Shown here: positions 1-11,847 of the stretch, piece by piece
Position numbering within the stretch: position 1 is the stretch's first letter
Layout: every line of letters starts with the position of its first letter
NCBI GenBank assembly: GCA_900068845.1
Contig: CEFQ01000001.1
Location: 392,410-456,409, forward strand
Direction: 5' to 3'
DNA length: 64,000 nt
DNA from: Enterobacter ludwigii
GTDB lineage: Bacteria; Pseudomonadota; Gammaproteobacteria; Enterobacterales; Enterobacteriaceae
Notes under the pieces: generated by a model
What the model saw: only the letters and a program-made list of their open reading frames with translations
What the model was told of the DNA's origin: nothing
The model's database searches: none
Translations under genes and position numbers: made by a program

Positions 1-455
1 TTGCCGCCGGTACCGGCGGTGTCACCTTTCAGGCCCGGGTCAGTTTCGGTCACTTCAGCTTCGATGAAGTTTGGCGGCTGAACAGCGATGGCTTTATCGT
101 TCCACAGGGTAACGATACAATCCGCATTGTCCTGCAACCACTTAGTTACGTCATCCAGCACTTTAGATTCGATCTGATACTGTTCGAAAGATTCTGGATG
201 CATGAAGTAGTAGAAGTCGCCGTCGTTGTAAGAGTATTGCAGCGTCATATCACGAACGTCTGCGCCTTCGGCAGAGTCAGTGGATTTGAAGGTCTTCTCA
301 ACGCGAGAACCGGTCAGCAGACGACGCATTTTTACGCGTGCAAATGCCTGGCCTTTACCCGGCTTAACGAACTCACTGGCTTCGATGGCATAAGGTTCGC
401 CTTCGAACATGATTTTAAGACCGGGACGGAAATCGTTGCTAAGATAAGTCGCCAT
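1..455 (-). CDS. efp: Elongation factor P, 3' part cut by window edge
   Basis: EF-P binds ribosomes stalled on polyproline stretches and promotes peptide bond formation. The visible 151 residues start MATYLSNDF and contain the loop [12 protein letters not shown], with Lys34 as the residue that is beta-lysylated in enterobacteria. The N-terminal KOW-like domain and most of the middle OB domain are present; the sequence runs out after [11 protein letters not shown], so the C-terminal OB domain lies left of the window. The ATG at 455 matches the family start. The gene is divergent from epmB, whose product modifies Lys34, with only about 40 bases between the two starts, so promoters must be tightly packed or overlapping. 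Identity is very secure. Confidence 0.97.
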   Translation of the reverse strand, partial: MATYLSNDFRPGLKIMFEGEPYAIEASEFVKPGKGQAFARVKMRRLLTGSRVEKTFKSTDSAEGADVRDMTLQYSYNDGDFYYFMHPESFEQYQIESKVLDDVTKWLQDNADCIVTLWNDKAIAVQPPNFIEAEVTETDPGLKGDTAGTGG

Positions 456-497
456 AAAGGCCCTCTGTAAATATTGAACTGGTAAATAGCCAAAAAA

Positions 498-1526
498 ATG
501 GCACACATTGTAACCCTAAATCCCCCTGTCAGAGAAGATTGGTTGCAGCAACTAGCTGATGTTGTGACCGAACCTGCTGAATTACTGCAACTTTTAGCTC
601 TTGATCAGCACGCAGATCTGGCTGAAGGTGCGGATGCGCGCAAGCTTTTCGCTTTGCGCGTTCCTCGCGCCTTCATCTCTCGCATGAAAATAGGTGATGC
701 GACAGACCCCTTGCTGCTGCAAGTACTGACCAGCCGTCAGGAATTTATAGATGCGCCAGGTTATAGCACCGATCCGCTGGATGAACAAAGCAGTGTCGTG
801 CCGGGTTTACTGCATAAGTATAGAAACCGTGCGCTGCTACTGGTAAAAGGCGGTTGTGCTGTCAATTGCCGCTACTGTTTCCGCCGCCATTTTCCGTATC
901 AGGATAACCCGGGCAATAAGCGTAACTGGCAAGCCGCCATCGATTATATCGCCGCGCATCCGGAACTGGATGAGATCATCTTCTCCGGCGGCGACCCGCT
1001 GATGGCGAAAGATCATGAATTGGCGTGGCTGGTGGCCTCGCTGGAAAAAATCCCCCATCTGAAACGCCTGCGCATCCACAGCCGCTTGCCGGTGGTGATC
1101 CCGGCGCGTATCACTGAAAGCTTGTGTCAGATTCTGGCAGACACACGTCTTCAGGTTCTGATGGTGAGCCATATCAATCATGCGCAAGAGATTGATGACG
1201 AGCTGCGTTATGGCATGCAGATGCTGAAGCGGGCGGGCGTTACGCTGCTCAATCAGAGCGTGCTGCTGCGCGGGGTGAATGATGATGCGCAGGCGCTGGC
1301 GAATCTCAGCAATGCGTTATTCGATGCGGGCATTTTGCCCTACTACCTGCATGTGCTGGATAAAGTGCAAGGCGCGGCGCACTTCTTTGTCTCGGATGAG
1401 GAAGCTCGCGGATTAGTGCGTCAGCTACTGGCGATGGTTTCAGGTTATATGGTACCGAAACTGGCGCGGGAAATCGGCGGAGAGCCAAGCAAGACGCCGC
1501 TGGATTTGCAGCTGCGTCAGGAATAA
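498..1526 (+). CDS. epmB: EF-P beta-lysylation protein EpmB (lysine 2,3-aminomutase-like radical SAM enzyme)
   Basis: EpmB (YjeK) converts alpha-lysine to (R)-beta-lysine, which EpmA attaches to EF-P Lys34. The 342-residue protein has the radical-SAM cluster motif CxxxCxxC at C120, C124 and C127 ([12 protein letters not shown]), then the SGGDPL glycine-rich SAM motif and the lysine-aminomutase core [12 protein letters not shown]. Length equals the E. coli enzyme. It faces away from efp, the substrate gene, as in E. coli. No strong Shine-Dalgarno sequence precedes the ATG at 498, but the N-terminus MAHIVTLN matches the family. A bidirectional terminator follows the stop directly. Confidence 0.97.
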   Translation: MAHIVTLNPPVREDWLQQLADVVTEPAELLQLLALDQHADLAEGADARKLFALRVPRAFISRMKIGDATDPLLLQVLTSRQEFIDAPGYSTDPLDEQSSVVPGLLHKYRNRALLLVKGGCAVNCRYCFRRHFPYQDNPGNKRNWQAAIDYIAAHPELDEIIFSGGDPLMAKDHELAWLVASLEKIPHLKRLRIHSRLPVVIPARITESLCQILADTRLQVLMVSHINHAQEIDDELRYGMQMLKRAGVTLLNQSVLLRGVNDDAQALANLSNALFDAGILPYYLHVLDKVQGAAHFFVSDEEARGLVRQLLAMVSGYMVPKLAREIGGEPSKTPLDLQLRQE

Positions 1527-1552
1527 AAAAAGCCGCAAAAGCGGCTTTTTTT
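1524..1552. terminator. Bidirectional terminator between epmB and yjeI
   Basis: Arms AGCCGC and GCGGCT around AAAA, flanked by an A-run on the left and a T-run on the right, so the hairpin can end transcription of the convergent epmB and yjeI. Confidence 0.9.
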
Positions 1553-1563
1553 AAGGCTGCGCC

Positions 1564-1911
1564 TTAAGGGCACTTATACACCTGGCCGGTCATTTTGCTG
1601 TCGAGCGGCGCGAAAGCTGACAGCAGATTTTGCGTTGGGCTGGTGGCGCCATAAATCACGTTGCCGCCCATTTCTGCCGCGCGGTTGCGCAGGTCGTTAG
1701 CCGCGCCACGCAATGAACTGCCTTCACCGCCTGAACCGCTCAGCCAGTTGCTCTGTGAGCCAGTAAGCGTTCCCAGAAGCTGACATTGACTCGCGGGTTG
1801 TTGGTCGACGAAGGTCACACGTTCGCCGCCAGCACTCAATTGATTGGAGCTGCTACAGCCCGCCAGCAGTAACGTTCCGACTGCAAGACCGAGCAAGAGG
1901 TTAATCCGCAT
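1564..1911 (-). CDS. yjeI: YjeI-type DUF4156 lipoprotein
   Basis: Small predicted outer-membrane lipoprotein of unknown function. The N-terminus MRINLLLGLAVGTLLLAGCSSS is a lipoprotein signal with lipobox LLAGC; the cysteine is at residue 18. The mature part (about 97 residues) resembles DUF4156 proteins: VTFVDQQPASQCQLLGTL, then a Gly/Ser stretch, then LRNRAAEMGGNVIYG. The start at 1911 is preferred over one 12 bases upstream because GGGGA lies about six bases before it. It sits between epmB and groL as yjeI does in E. coli; yjeJ is absent here. Confidence 0.85.
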   Translation of the reverse strand: MRINLLLGLAVGTLLLAGCSSSNQLSAGGERVTFVDQQPASQCQLLGTLTGSQSNWLSGSGGEGSSLRGAANDLRNRAAEMGGNVIYGATSPTQNLLSAFAPLDSKMTGQVYKCP

Positions 1912-2049
1912 TGTAATCCCCATTTATTATCATCAGTGTCGGGCGGCAGCGTAGCAGAAAAGCGCACTTTTTTTCTGAACATTCATTGCCCTAAACCCGT
2001 AAAGCCGAAGTATTGCGCCCTTACTTATACCCTGTTCCCCAGCAAAAGA

Positions 2050-2082
2050 AAAACCCCCGACCGTTTCCGATCGGGGGTTTTC
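2050..2082 (-). terminator. Terminator of groS-groL
   Basis: Perfect arms CCCCCGA/TCGGGGG with A-run and T-run on the two sides, 27 bases past the groL stop. Confidence 0.9.
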
Positions 2083-2108
2083 CAGATGACTTAAGCAGTC
2101 AGGGGCAA

Positions 2109-3773
<1,665 letters not shown>

Positions 3774-3807
3774 TTAAATTCGTTTCGTTCAGTGAATTAC
3801 GCGTAAA

Positions 3808-4101
3808 TTACGCTTCAACTACTGCAAGGATGTCGCTTTCGGAGATGATCAGAACTTCTTCGTTGTCGATTTTCTCGGTTTTAGCACCGTAGCCTTCGCT
3901 GAAAATCACCAGATCACCTACTTGCACGTCCAATGGCTTAACTTCACCGTTTTCCAGGATGCGGCCTTTGCCGACAGCCAGGACTTCACCGCGGGTAGAT
4001 TTACCAGCAGCTGAACCGGTCAGCACGATGCCGCCCGCTGATTTAGCTTCAACTTCTTTACGCTTGACGATGACGCGATCGTGCAATGGACGAATTTTCA
4101 T
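3808..4101 (-). CDS. groS: Co-chaperonin GroES
   Basis: The 97-residue co-chaperonin caps the GroEL ring. Sequence [18 protein letters not shown], the mobile loop with [14 protein letters not shown], and [13 protein letters not shown] at the end are typical. The start at 4101 is chosen over an upstream in-frame ATG because AAAGGAGAG lies just before it and it matches all GroES N-termini. It is transcribed from the sigma-32-type promoter at 4185-4212. Confidence 0.98.
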   Translation of the reverse strand: MKIRPLHDRVIVKRKEVEAKSAGGIVLTGSAAGKSTRGEVLAVGKGRILENGEVKPLDVQVGDLVIFSEGYGAKTEKIDNEEVLIISESDILAVVEA

Positions 4102-4184
4102 TTGATAGCTCTCCTTTGAGAAGTCCAATCATTCATTTTTTGGGTTAGAACCGGACTGCTTGGCTTCCGGCCTCGTGCTGGAAG

Positions 4185-4212
4185 AGATAGGGGCAATAAG
4201 TGGGGTTTCAAG
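4185..4212 (-). promoter_or_regulatory. Sigma-32 heat-shock promoter of groS-groL
   Basis: On the minus strand CTTGAAA (-35) is followed by a 12-base spacer and CCCCTATCT (-10), close to the RpoH consensus CTTGAA/CCCCATNT. It lies about 85 bases upstream of the groS start, as in other enterobacteria. Confidence 0.85.
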
Positions 4213-4264
4213 GGCAAAAAATATAAATATTTTCGTTTCTACAACAGATGGTGAAAAATGCAGC

Positions 4265-4287
4265 AAAAAGGCGGCTTGCGCCGCCTT
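4265..4287 (-). terminator. Terminator of fxsA
   Basis: On the minus strand GGCGGC-GCAA-GCCGCC is followed by TTTTT, 8 bases beyond the fxsA stop. Confidence 0.9.
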
Positions 4288-4294
4288 CTGAAGT

Positions 4295-4747
4295 TTATAG
4301 GTCTTTATCGTGACCAATCTTGTCCTGATCTTTCCGCTCGTATTCACCATCGACGGTGAAACCCGCGTCGGGACCTGCCCCCGGCCCGCGCCACACGCGC
4401 AGATGAGGCATCAACTTCAACGTCAGGTGCTTCTGCACCGGCGGTAACAGCAGCAGTAAACCGAGGAAGTCAGTGAAGAAACCGGGCAACAGCAGCAGGA
4501 AGCCGGAGATGATCAGCGAAACGCTCTTCGTCATCTCTGCCGCTGGGCTTTCATTGCGCGCCAGCTTCTCCTGCATCAGCCGGAAGTTCTTCATGCCCTG
4601 GTTCTTCACCAGTGACACACCAATAGCCGAGGTGAAAATCACCAGCAACATGGTGAGCAGCACGCCCAGCGCATGCGCGACCTGAATGAAGATTGAGATC
4701 TCAATCCAGGCTAAAACAAAAAAAACCAGTAACGGTATCCAGCGCAC
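4295..4747 (-). CDS. fxsA: Inner-membrane protein FxsA
   Basis: FxsA is a small membrane protein; in E. coli its overproduction relieves F-plasmid exclusion of phage T7. The 150-residue product starts VRWIPLLVFFVLAWIEISIF and carries the conserved VAHALGVLLTMLLVIFTS and KSVSLIISGFLLLLPGFFTD membrane segments, with a charged tail ending DGEYERKDQDK. A GTG start at 4747 is chosen because GAGGAG lies seven bases before it and the E. coli protein starts at this arginine-tryptophan pair. In E. coli yjeH follows between fxsA and groS; it is missing here. Confidence 0.93.
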   Translation of the reverse strand: MRWIPLLVFFVLAWIEISIFIQVAHALGVLLTMLLVIFTSAIGVSLVKNQGMKNFRLMQEKLARNESPAAEMTKSVSLIISGFLLLLPGFFTDFLGLLLLLPPVQKHLTLKLMPHLRVWRGPGAGPDAGFTVDGEYERKDQDKIGHDKDL

Positions 4748-4987
4748 AATGTGCTCCTCTTTACACCTTTCGCTACTGAGCAAAAAGGCAAAATTCTTTT
4801 AACAGAAATAAAAAGGTTGGGGCTCTTCTCGCAATTTCAACATCTGTCATTCAACAAACTGTTGATAAAAATCTGGCGATGGCGATTTCGAGACTATTCG
4901 CCTATGTACGATCAGCGCATCAACTAAAAATAAAAAAGCAACAAAAAACCTTAAAAAACAACTCATTAAAAAAATGCGAGATAGCAC

Positions 4988-6853
4988 ATGATTTTAAGCA
5001 ATGATGACAAATATTTTAACTCATTCACTGCATTCGGCTGGGGTTCAGGTTCCGATAACCGCATAGATTGGGACCGCCCTGGTAACAGTGAAGGTGAACT
5101 CGTTTCACCGCCAGTTATTTTACCGCCGATTATTAAGCCAGAACCGCCGATTGTGATGCCACCTGTTGAACGTGCCACACCCACCATCGATTACGCCTGG
5201 GATAATGCTGGCAGCAAACAGGGCAAGCTGGAACACGGCGATCTATCCGATGATAACCAACCCGTCATCCATGGTACTGCGGAGCCGGGAAGCGTTTTAC
5301 GGGTGCGCTATTACGACACTCAGGATAATGTTTTCGAAGCATTAGTGACGACTGACACCAATGGTAACTGGCAGTTGCAGACGGAACCATTAACAGAAGA
5401 CCGCTGGCGCGTGGTAGTACAATACCAGGACGGAGGATTTGAATGGACTGGCCCATTTGCTACTGGCTACTCAACTAAAGAGCAGCCCTTGAAAGCGCCA
5501 GTTATTGAGTTTTTTGAAGACAATGTAGGTAAATCTCAGGGCGAATTTTACAATGGTGCTACCACTGATGACCTCACGCCGGTGCTGCATGGAAAAACCG
5601 TGGCTAATGGTTCCGTCCTGCTGTTTGTTTCCCATTCTTCGGACGGTCCCTATGAGTTCATTGACATAGCCAGAGCTGATGAAGCAGGTAACTGGCAGGC
5701 TGAAATCGCTGGTGAAAATGGGACAACGCTGTATTTCCGTGCAGAAGATGCCGCTAAGCCAGGAACCAGTGAAACCTTCTCCATCTCCTTCCACAACGGC
5801 AATATCCAATCGGCCACAACAATAATCATTGAGACTGGTACAGCCTCTTTCGGTGATAATGCTTTCGACGTTCAAGCATTGTTAACGGAAAACGACCAGC
5901 AGCAAACGCCAGTACTAACGTCGTTTGCTGCATCGCGCATTCAGCCTGCGATCGATTACTTCTATGACAATGTAGGCTCTTCACAAGGCCAGCGTGGAAA
6001 AGGTGAAGTTTCTGATGACAAACAGCCAGTATTGCAGGGTACCGCCGAGCCCGGAGCCCACTTAACCATCATGTATTTTGATGACAATAATAACCAGGCT
6101 TATGGTAAAGCGATTGCGGATACCAATGGACACTGGCAGTTAGAAACACGCATGCTGCTGGAAGGGACCTGGCATGCGCGTGTTGCATATGCAGAAACGC
6201 CAACGACCTGGTCTAACGATTTCCACTTTGGCTATTCACCGGTTGATCCACAGCCAGAGAAAACCACCACCATCGAAAGTTTTTCTGATGATTTCGGCAA
6301 AATTAGAGGCGATTTTCAAAGTGGTGCAGCCACTGACGATCGTTACCCTGTGCTGCATGGCACCACCACACCAGGCAGCAATGTCTATATTCAGCTTTCC
6401 CTGAATTCAGCTGATCATTTTGAATTAGCTGGTTCCGTTAAGGCCGACGCCAATGGCAACTGGGAGTTTGATGCTTTTGGCTTCTATGGCTATACCGCCT
6501 ATTACCGCGCCAGCACTAACAACGATGGCAACTGGAGTGACGTATTCTCCATCGCTTATAAGCAGAATGCCGATCAGTTGAGTAAAACCTCTGCCATTAA
6601 TACCCTAGCCTTTGATGATCAAGGCGAAGCATCATTAGGAATCGATGCGCTGTTGGCACTTGAAACGGGAGATCTGTTTAGTTCATCGGCTGAAAATATC
6701 AGTGAAAATGACGCGAAACTGGATTTTGATGATATTGCACAAGCGCTTTATCAGGAACTGCCGGTTGGAAAAGGTGTTGAGATTGATTCTGGCTCAATTA
6801 ACAATGAGTTAGAATTTATTTTTTCACACAACACACAGTGGCTAGCCGCTTAA
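4988..6853 (+). CDS. Ig-like repeat protein, possibly type I-secreted
   Basis: A 621-residue acidic protein with no signal peptide and no membrane segment. After an N-terminal part and a proline-rich linker (about residues 36-58) come four Ig-like repeats of about 100 residues (roughly 64-162, 168-268, 318-417, 424-525). They share xIDYxxDNVGxxQG at the front, DDxxPVLxGT in the middle and TNGNWQ near the end. Repeats 1 and 3 resemble each other and 2 and 4 resemble each other, so a two-domain unit was duplicated. The C-terminal 90 residues (LALETGDLFSSS, FDDIAQAL) resemble the acidic tails of type I secretion substrates; that is inference, and no transporter genes are nearby. It lies between fxsA and aspA, which are adjacent in E. 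coli. Shine-Dalgarno is weak. Confidence 0.7.
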   Translation: MILSNDDKYFNSFTAFGWGSGSDNRIDWDRPGNSEGELVSPPVILPPIIKPEPPIVMPPVERATPTIDYAWDNAGSKQGKLEHGDLSDDNQPVIHGTAEPGSVLRVRYYDTQDNVFEALVTTDTNGNWQLQTEPLTEDRWRVVVQYQDGGFEWTGPFATGYSTKEQPLKAPVIEFFEDNVGKSQGEFYNGATTDDLTPVLHGKTVANGSVLLFVSHSSDGPYEFIDIARADEAGNWQAEIAGENGTTLYFRAEDAAKPGTSETFSISFHNGNIQSATTIIIETGTASFGDNAFDVQALLTENDQQQTPVLTSFAASRIQPAIDYFYDNVGSSQGQRGKGEVSDDKQPVLQGTAEPGAHLTIMYFDDNNNQAYGKAIADTNGHWQLETRMLLEGTWHARVAYAETPTTWSNDFHFGYSPVDPQPEKTTTIESFSDDFGKIRGDFQSGAATDDRYPVLHGTTTPGSNVYIQLSLNSADHFELAGSVKADANGNWEFDAFGFYGYTAYYRASTNNDGNWSDVFSIAYKQNADQLSKTSAINTLAFDDQGEASLGIDALLALETGDLFSSSAENISENDAKLDFDDIAQALYQELPVGKGVEIDSGSINNELEFIFSHNTQWLAA

Positions 6854-6863
6854 AAAACCCCTG

Positions 6864-6895
6864 ACATCAGCTGCCTGGTGCAGCTGATGTTTCTA
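6864..6895 (+). terminator. Hairpin terminator after the Ig-like repeat gene
   Basis: Perfect 11-bp arms ACATCAGCTGC/GCAGCTGATGT just past the stop. The T-run is short (TTTCT), so termination may be partial. Confidence 0.65.
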
Positions 6896-6943
6896 CATTA
6901 ATTTCTTTGCATACTTGCCATTCGCCGTGCCGCGATTTACTTT

Positions 6944-6959
6944 TGTAACAAAATTCACA
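6944..6959 (+). promoter_or_regulatory. Predicted CRP site upstream of aspA
   Basis: TGTAACAAAATTCACA matches TGTGA-N6-TCACA with one mismatch, about 180 bases before the aspA start. E. coli aspA is known to be under catabolite control; binding here is inferred from sequence only. Confidence 0.5.
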
Positions 6960-7141
6960 TTTTTTCAACATGCAACTGCCGAAAATCCTGCTTAACGCGA
7001 TCTGCATTCGTGCTTTTTTGCGGAATCAGAATAGGATCGTGCTCGCGCGATCAAAGACAGATAAAATGTCGGTTCTGATGCTCTACGACAAAATAAAACA
7101 CATCATTCCTGATGGTTAGCGGCCACAACAAGAAGGTTATC

Positions 7142-8578
7142 ATGGCGAACAACATTCGTATCGAAGAAGACCTGTTAGGTATGCGCGAAGTACCGGCGGA
7201 TGCCTATTACGGCGTTCACACTCTGCGTGCGATAGAAAATTTTTACATTAGCAACAGCAAAATCAGCGACATACCGGAATTCGTGCGCGGTATGGTGATG
7301 GTGAAGAAAGCAGCCGCGCTCGCCAATAAAGAGCTGCAGACAATCCCGCGTAATATCGCAAACACCATTATTCAGGCTTGTGATGAAGTGCTGAATAACG
7401 GCAAATGCATGGATCAGTTCCCGGTTGACGTCTATCAGGGCGGCGCGGGCACCTCGGTCAACATGAACACCAACGAAGTGCTGGCTAACATCGGTCTGGA
7501 GCTAATGGGCCACCAGAAGGGCGAATATCAGTACCTCAATCCCAACGATCATGTGAATAAGTGTCAGTCGACCAACGACGCTTATCCCACCGGTTTCCGC
7601 ATCGCGGTTTATGCCTCAATCCTGAAACTGCTCGATGGCATTAGCCAGCTGAGCGAAGGTTTCCAGCGTAAAGCGGTCGAGTTTGAAAATATCCTGAAAA
7701 TGGGCCGTACTCAGCTGCAGGATGCGGTGCCAATGACACTCGGCCAGGAGTTCCACGCCTTTAATGTACTGCTGAATGAAGAGACCCGCAGCATTCTGCG
7801 TACCGCCGAACTGCTGCTGGAAGTGAACCTTGGCGCCACCGCCATTGGTACACGTCTCAACACGCCGGATGGCTATCAGCAGTTGGCGGTACAGCGCCTG
7901 GCAGAAGTGAGTAATCTGCCAGTGGTGCCCGCAGAAGATCTGATTGAAGCCACCTCCGACTGCGGCGCGTACGTGATGGTGCACTCGGCGCTGAAACGTC
8001 TGGCGGTAAAACTGTCGAAGATCTGTAACGACCTGCGCCTGCTCTCTTCCGGTCCCCGCGCGGGCCTGAATGAAATTAACCTGCCAGAACTGCAAGCCGG
8101 TTCATCCATCATGCCCGCTAAAGTGAATCCGGTCGTACCGGAAGTGGTGAATCAGGTGTGTTTCAAAGTGATCGGTAATGACATCACCGTCACCATGGCG
8201 TCAGAAGCGGGTCAGCTGCAGCTCAACGTGATGGAGCCCGTGATTGGCCAGGCGCTGTTCGAGTCAATTAGCATTCTGACTAACGCGTGCTTCAACCTGC
8301 TGGAAAAATGCGTTAATGGCATCACCGCCAATAAAGCGGTGTGCGAAGCGTACGTATTCAACTCAATTGGTATCGTCACTTACCTCAACCCGTACATCGG
8401 CCATCACAACGGCGATATCGTCGGGAAAATTTGTGCCGAAACCGGTAAGAGCGTGCGTGAAGTGGTGCTGGAGCGCGGCTTGCTGACGGAAACTGAACTG
8501 GACGATATCTTCTCCATCCAGAACCTGATGCATCCAACCTACAAAGCCAAACGCTACACCGACGAAAACGAACAGTAA
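7142..8578 (+). CDS. aspA: Aspartate ammonia-lyase
   Basis: Aspartase reversibly deaminates L-aspartate to fumarate and ammonia in the cytoplasm, feeding anaerobic fumarate respiration. The 478-residue protein is near-identical in pattern to E. coli AspA. It has the fumarase/aspartase signature [11 protein letters not shown] near residue 320, which carries the catalytic-serine loop, plus [10 protein letters not shown] and [16 protein letters not shown]. The start at 7142 ([13 protein letters not shown]) is chosen over an in-frame GTG/ATG extension because AAGG lies just upstream and the family begins here. It is followed by its own terminator and then dcuA, which exchanges the product and substrate. 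Confidence 0.98.
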   Translation: MANNIRIEEDLLGMREVPADAYYGVHTLRAIENFYISNSKISDIPEFVRGMVMVKKAAALANKELQTIPRNIANTIIQACDEVLNNGKCMDQFPVDVYQGGAGTSVNMNTNEVLANIGLELMGHQKGEYQYLNPNDHVNKCQSTNDAYPTGFRIAVYASILKLLDGISQLSEGFQRKAVEFENILKMGRTQLQDAVPMTLGQEFHAFNVLLNEETRSILRTAELLLEVNLGATAIGTRLNTPDGYQQLAVQRLAEVSNLPVVPAEDLIEATSDCGAYVMVHSALKRLAVKLSKICNDLRLLSSGPRAGLNEINLPELQAGSSIMPAKVNPVVPEVVNQVCFKVIGNDITVTMASEAGQLQLNVMEPVIGQALFESISILTNACFNLLEKCVNGITANKAVCEAYVFNSIGIVTYLNPYIGHHNGDIVGKICAETGKSVREVVLERGLLTETELDDIFSIQNLMHPTYKAKRYTDENEQ

Positions 8579-8599
8579 TCCGCTCCAGATCACGTTGCC

Positions 8600-8635
8600 A
8601 AAAGCACGCCCGTATACAATGCGGCGTGCTTTTTT
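8600..8635 (+). terminator. Terminator between aspA and dcuA
   Basis: Arms AAAAGCACGC and GCGTGCTTTT with a T-run; in E. coli too, dcuA has transcription partly independent of aspA. Confidence 0.85.
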
Positions 8636-8695
8636 CATTTTGGCGGCGACAACGTTAAGGGTCGGGATTTCTCCGCGGCTCAGGGAGTGGAACGA

Positions 8696-9997
8696 ATGGT
8701 AGTAGTAGAACTGATTATTGTGCTGCTGGCGATCTGGCTCGGTGCGCGTCTTGGCGGCATCGGCATTGGTTTCGCGGGCGGTTTAGGCGTGCTGGCGCTG
8801 ACGCTGATTTGCGGCTTAAAGCCTGGTGCAATTCCCTTCGACGTGATCGAAATTATCATGGCGGTGATTGCCGCGATTGCCGCGATGCAGATCGCTGGCG
8901 GTCTGGATTATCTGGTGGGATTAGCGGAACGCCTGCTGCGCCGCCATCCGCGCTACGTCACCTTCCTCGCGCCGCTGGTCACTTATATGATGACGCTGCT
9001 GGCCGGTACCGGTCACACCGCGTTCTCCACCTTGCCGGTGATTGCCGAAGTCGCAAAAGAGCAAGGCGTGCGCCCTTCGCGTCCGCTCTCGATTGCGGTA
9101 GTGGCGTCGCAGATTGCTATCACGGCCTCGCCGCTCTCGGCGGCGGTGGTGTTCTTCGCCTCCATCCTTGAACCGCGCGGCGTGAGCTATTTGGCGCTGC
9201 TGGGCGTGGCGATTCCTTCCACCATGGCGGCGATCTTCTGCGCGGCCATCATCACCAGCTTCCTGGGTAAAGAGTTAAAAGATGATGAGGTCTATCAGGC
9301 ACGTCTGGCCAAAGGAGAAGTGAAACTGCGCGGTGAGCAGGTTTACGACATTAAACCGGGTGCGAAGCGCGCCGTGTTGCTGTTCCTGATCGGCATCGCC
9401 GCCGTGGTGCTTTACGCCACCGCCATCAGCGACAGCGTTGGCCTCATCAGTAACCCGGTGCTGCCACGCAACGAGGCCATCGTGGTGTTTATGCTGACCG
9501 TTGCCACACTGATTTGCCTGACCTGCAAAGTCGATACCGGAGAAATTCTCAGTGCCAGTACCTTTAAATCTGGCATGAGCGCCTGTATCTGCGTGATGGG
9601 CGTGGCATGGCTCGGCGATACCTTCGTCAAAGCGCACCTCAACGATATCCAGGCGCTAGCCGGTGACATGCTGCAAGGTTATCCGTGGATGCTGGCGCTG
9701 GTGCTGTTCTTCGCCGCCACGCTACTCTATTCGCAGGCCGCAACCACCAAAGCCCTGATGCCTGCCGCGCTGATGCTCGGCGTCTCGCCGCTGGCGGCAG
9801 TGGCTTCATTTGCGGCGGTTTCCGCCCTATTTGTGCTGCCGACCTATCCTACGCTGTTGGCCGCGGTGGAAATGGATGACACAGGTTCAACCCGTATCGG
9901 CAAGTTTGTCTTTAACCACTCCTTTATTATTCCCGGCGTGTTGGCAATTGCCTTCTCAGTGGCGTTTGGCTTCCTGTTTGGTAGCCTGATCCTGTAG
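8696..9997 (+). CDS. dcuA: Anaerobic C4-dicarboxylate transporter DcuA
   Basis: Inner-membrane exchanger of aspartate, malate, fumarate and succinate. The 433-residue length equals E. coli DcuA. About ten hydrophobic segments are visible, beginning [20 protein letters not shown] and ending [20 protein letters not shown], with the family motifs [31 protein letters not shown] and [14 protein letters not shown]. The ATG at 8696 is preferred over the GTG nine bases upstream: AGGGAG is better placed and the protein then begins at the family position. cutA, which separates dcuA and dsbD in E. coli, is not present. Confidence 0.95.
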   Translation: MVVVELIIVLLAIWLGARLGGIGIGFAGGLGVLALTLICGLKPGAIPFDVIEIIMAVIAAIAAMQIAGGLDYLVGLAERLLRRHPRYVTFLAPLVTYMMTLLAGTGHTAFSTLPVIAEVAKEQGVRPSRPLSIAVVASQIAITASPLSAAVVFFASILEPRGVSYLALLGVAIPSTMAAIFCAAIITSFLGKELKDDEVYQARLAKGEVKLRGEQVYDIKPGAKRAVLLFLIGIAAVVLYATAISDSVGLISNPVLPRNEAIVVFMLTVATLICLTCKVDTGEILSASTFKSGMSACICVMGVAWLGDTFVKAHLNDIQALAGDMLQGYPWMLALVLFFAATLLYSQAATTKALMPAALMLGVSPLAAVASFAAVSALFVLPTYPTLLAAVEMDDTGSTRIGKFVFNHSFIIPGVLAIAFSVAFGFLFGSLIL

Positions 9998-10080
9998 CGC
10001 CGTTACATCCTGAAAACCTTGTGGCGAAGCGGTCGTGCTATTATCGCGACCTATTCGCCACCGGAGCTCATTCATTCGCT

Positions 10081-11781
10081 ATGGCTGCACGACTCTTTCG
10101 CCTTGCCGGCTTTTGCCTGGCGCTGGTTTTCTGCCTTTCGGCACAAGCCTCTCTCTTCTCGCCGAACAACAACAGCCGCTTTGTGCCGGTTGATCAGGCC
10201 TTTAGCTTTGATTTCGCTCAGCAGGGGAATCGGCTGACGCTGAGTTGGAAAGTGAAGGATGGCTACTATCTCTATCGCCAGCAAATTCACGTCACGCCAC
10301 ACAAAGCGCAGATTGCCCCGCTCACGTTGCCGCCGGGCCAGCCGCATGAAGATGAATTCTACGGTAAAAGCGAAATCTACCCGCAGGATCTGCAGTGGCC
10401 GATTACGCTGCGTCAGGCTGATGCCGGCGCGACCGTCACCGTAACCTATCAAGGCTGCGCTGCCGCCGGATTCTGCTATCCGCCCGAAACCCGCAGTGTG
10501 CCGCTCAGCGCAGTTGCCGCCAATCAGGATGTAGCCGCGACCAGCGCGCAGCCAACGAATCACAGCACGCCGCTGCCGTTTTCCCCGCTTTGGGCGCTGC
10601 TGATTGGTATTGGCGTCGCTTTCACGCCGTGCGTATTGCCGATGTATCCGCTGATCTCCAGCATCATCTTAGGTGGCCCGCGCCGCTATTCGATGGGACG
10701 GCTGTTCGCGCTGGCGATGGTGTATGTGCAGGGCATGGCGCTGACGTATACCGTGCTTGGTATGGTCGTTGCGGCGGCCGGATTACGCTTCCAGGCAGCG
10801 CTGCAGCATCCTTACGTGTTAATGGGATTGTCGACGCTGTTTATCATGCTGGCGCTCTCGATGTTTGGCCTGTTCCCGCTGCAATTGCCTTCCGCCTTGC
10901 AAACGCGACTCACGTTGTGGAGCAACCGCCAGCAAGGTGGATCGCTGCCTGGCGTATTTATGATGGGCGCACTGGCGGGGTTGATCTGTTCGCCCTGCAC
11001 CACCGCACCGCTCAGCGCCATTCTGCTGTACATCGCCCAGAGCGGTAATCTGTGGGCCGGGGCCGGCACGCTGTGGCTGTATGCCTTCGGTATGGGGCTA
11101 CCGTTGATTGCTGTAACGATGTTTGGTAACAAGCTGCTGCCGAAAAGCGGGCCATGGATGCAAACCGTTAAAGAAGGTTTTGGTTTTGTGATTTTGGCGC
11201 TGCCGGTATTCCTGCTGGAACGGGTGATGGGCGATCTCTGGGGCCTGCGCCTGTGGAGCCTGCTCGGCGTGGCATTTTTTGCCTGGGCGTTCAGCCTCAG
11301 CCTGCGCGCTAGCGGTAAATGGCGCGTGCTGCAGATCATCATGCTCGCCGCCGCGCTGGTCAGTGCTCGCCCGTTACAGGATTGGGCGTTTGGTAGCAGC
11401 AACAGCGCGCAAGCTGTGGCGCATTTGCCGTTCCAGGCCATCGCCAGCAGCGAGCAGCTTGATAACGCACTGCAGCAGGCGCAAGGTCACATCACCATGG
11501 TCGATTTATACGCCGATTGGTGCGTAGCCTGCAAAGAGTTCGAGAAATACACCTTTAGCGATGCGGGCGTGCGTAACGCATTGAGTCAGGTACAACTGCT
11601 GCAAGCCAATGTCACCGCCAATAACGCACAGGACAACGCGCTGTTGCAGCATCTGCAGGTTTTAGGCTTGCCGACCATTCTGTTCTTCGATGCGCAAGGC
11701 AAAGAGATTCCCGATTCGCGTGTCACTGGCTTCCTCAACGCCGCCGATTTCCGTGCGCATTTGCACAATGTGTCGCGTTAA
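10081..11781 (+). CDS. dsbD: Thiol:disulfide interchange protein DsbD
   Basis: DsbD moves electrons from cytoplasmic thioredoxin across the inner membrane to periplasmic DsbC, DsbG and CcmG. The 566-residue protein has a signal peptide ([19 protein letters not shown] then SAQA), an N-terminal immunoglobulin-like periplasmic domain with the pair CAAAGFC, eight membrane segments with [10 protein letters not shown] and [10 protein letters not shown] holding the two buried cysteines, and a C-terminal thioredoxin-like domain with WCVAC (about residues 480-484). The start at 10081 is chosen because the signal peptide begins there; an in-frame GTG lies 60 bases upstream and the Shine-Dalgarno GGAG is unusually distant (14 bases). 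Confidence 0.95.
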   Translation: MAARLFRLAGFCLALVFCLSAQASLFSPNNNSRFVPVDQAFSFDFAQQGNRLTLSWKVKDGYYLYRQQIHVTPHKAQIAPLTLPPGQPHEDEFYGKSEIYPQDLQWPITLRQADAGATVTVTYQGCAAAGFCYPPETRSVPLSAVAANQDVAATSAQPTNHSTPLPFSPLWALLIGIGVAFTPCVLPMYPLISSIILGGPRRYSMGRLFALAMVYVQGMALTYTVLGMVVAAAGLRFQAALQHPYVLMGLSTLFIMLALSMFGLFPLQLPSALQTRLTLWSNRQQGGSLPGVFMMGALAGLICSPCTTAPLSAILLYIAQSGNLWAGAGTLWLYAFGMGLPLIAVTMFGNKLLPKSGPWMQTVKEGFGFVILALPVFLLERVMGDLWGLRLWSLLGVAFFAWAFSLSLRASGKWRVLQIIMLAAALVSARPLQDWAFGSSNSAQAVAHLPFQAIASSEQLDNALQQAQGHITMVDLYADWCVACKEFEKYTFSDAGVRNALSQVQLLQANVTANNAQDNALLQHLQVLGLPTILFFDAQGKEIPDSRVTGFLNAADFRAHLHNVSR

Positions 11782-11847
11782 ACGACACTGTCTGCAGGAC
11801 ACTGCCCGTTCGTCCGCGAGCGGGCCCGCATTCCAGAGGAGAGTCAC

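Noticed and set aside
198-470. Plus-strand frame opposite efp, and similar long frames opposite groL, dcuA, dsbD, TraC and TIGR03752
   Set aside because: They are antisense shadows of high-GC genes, with no family match or ribosome site.
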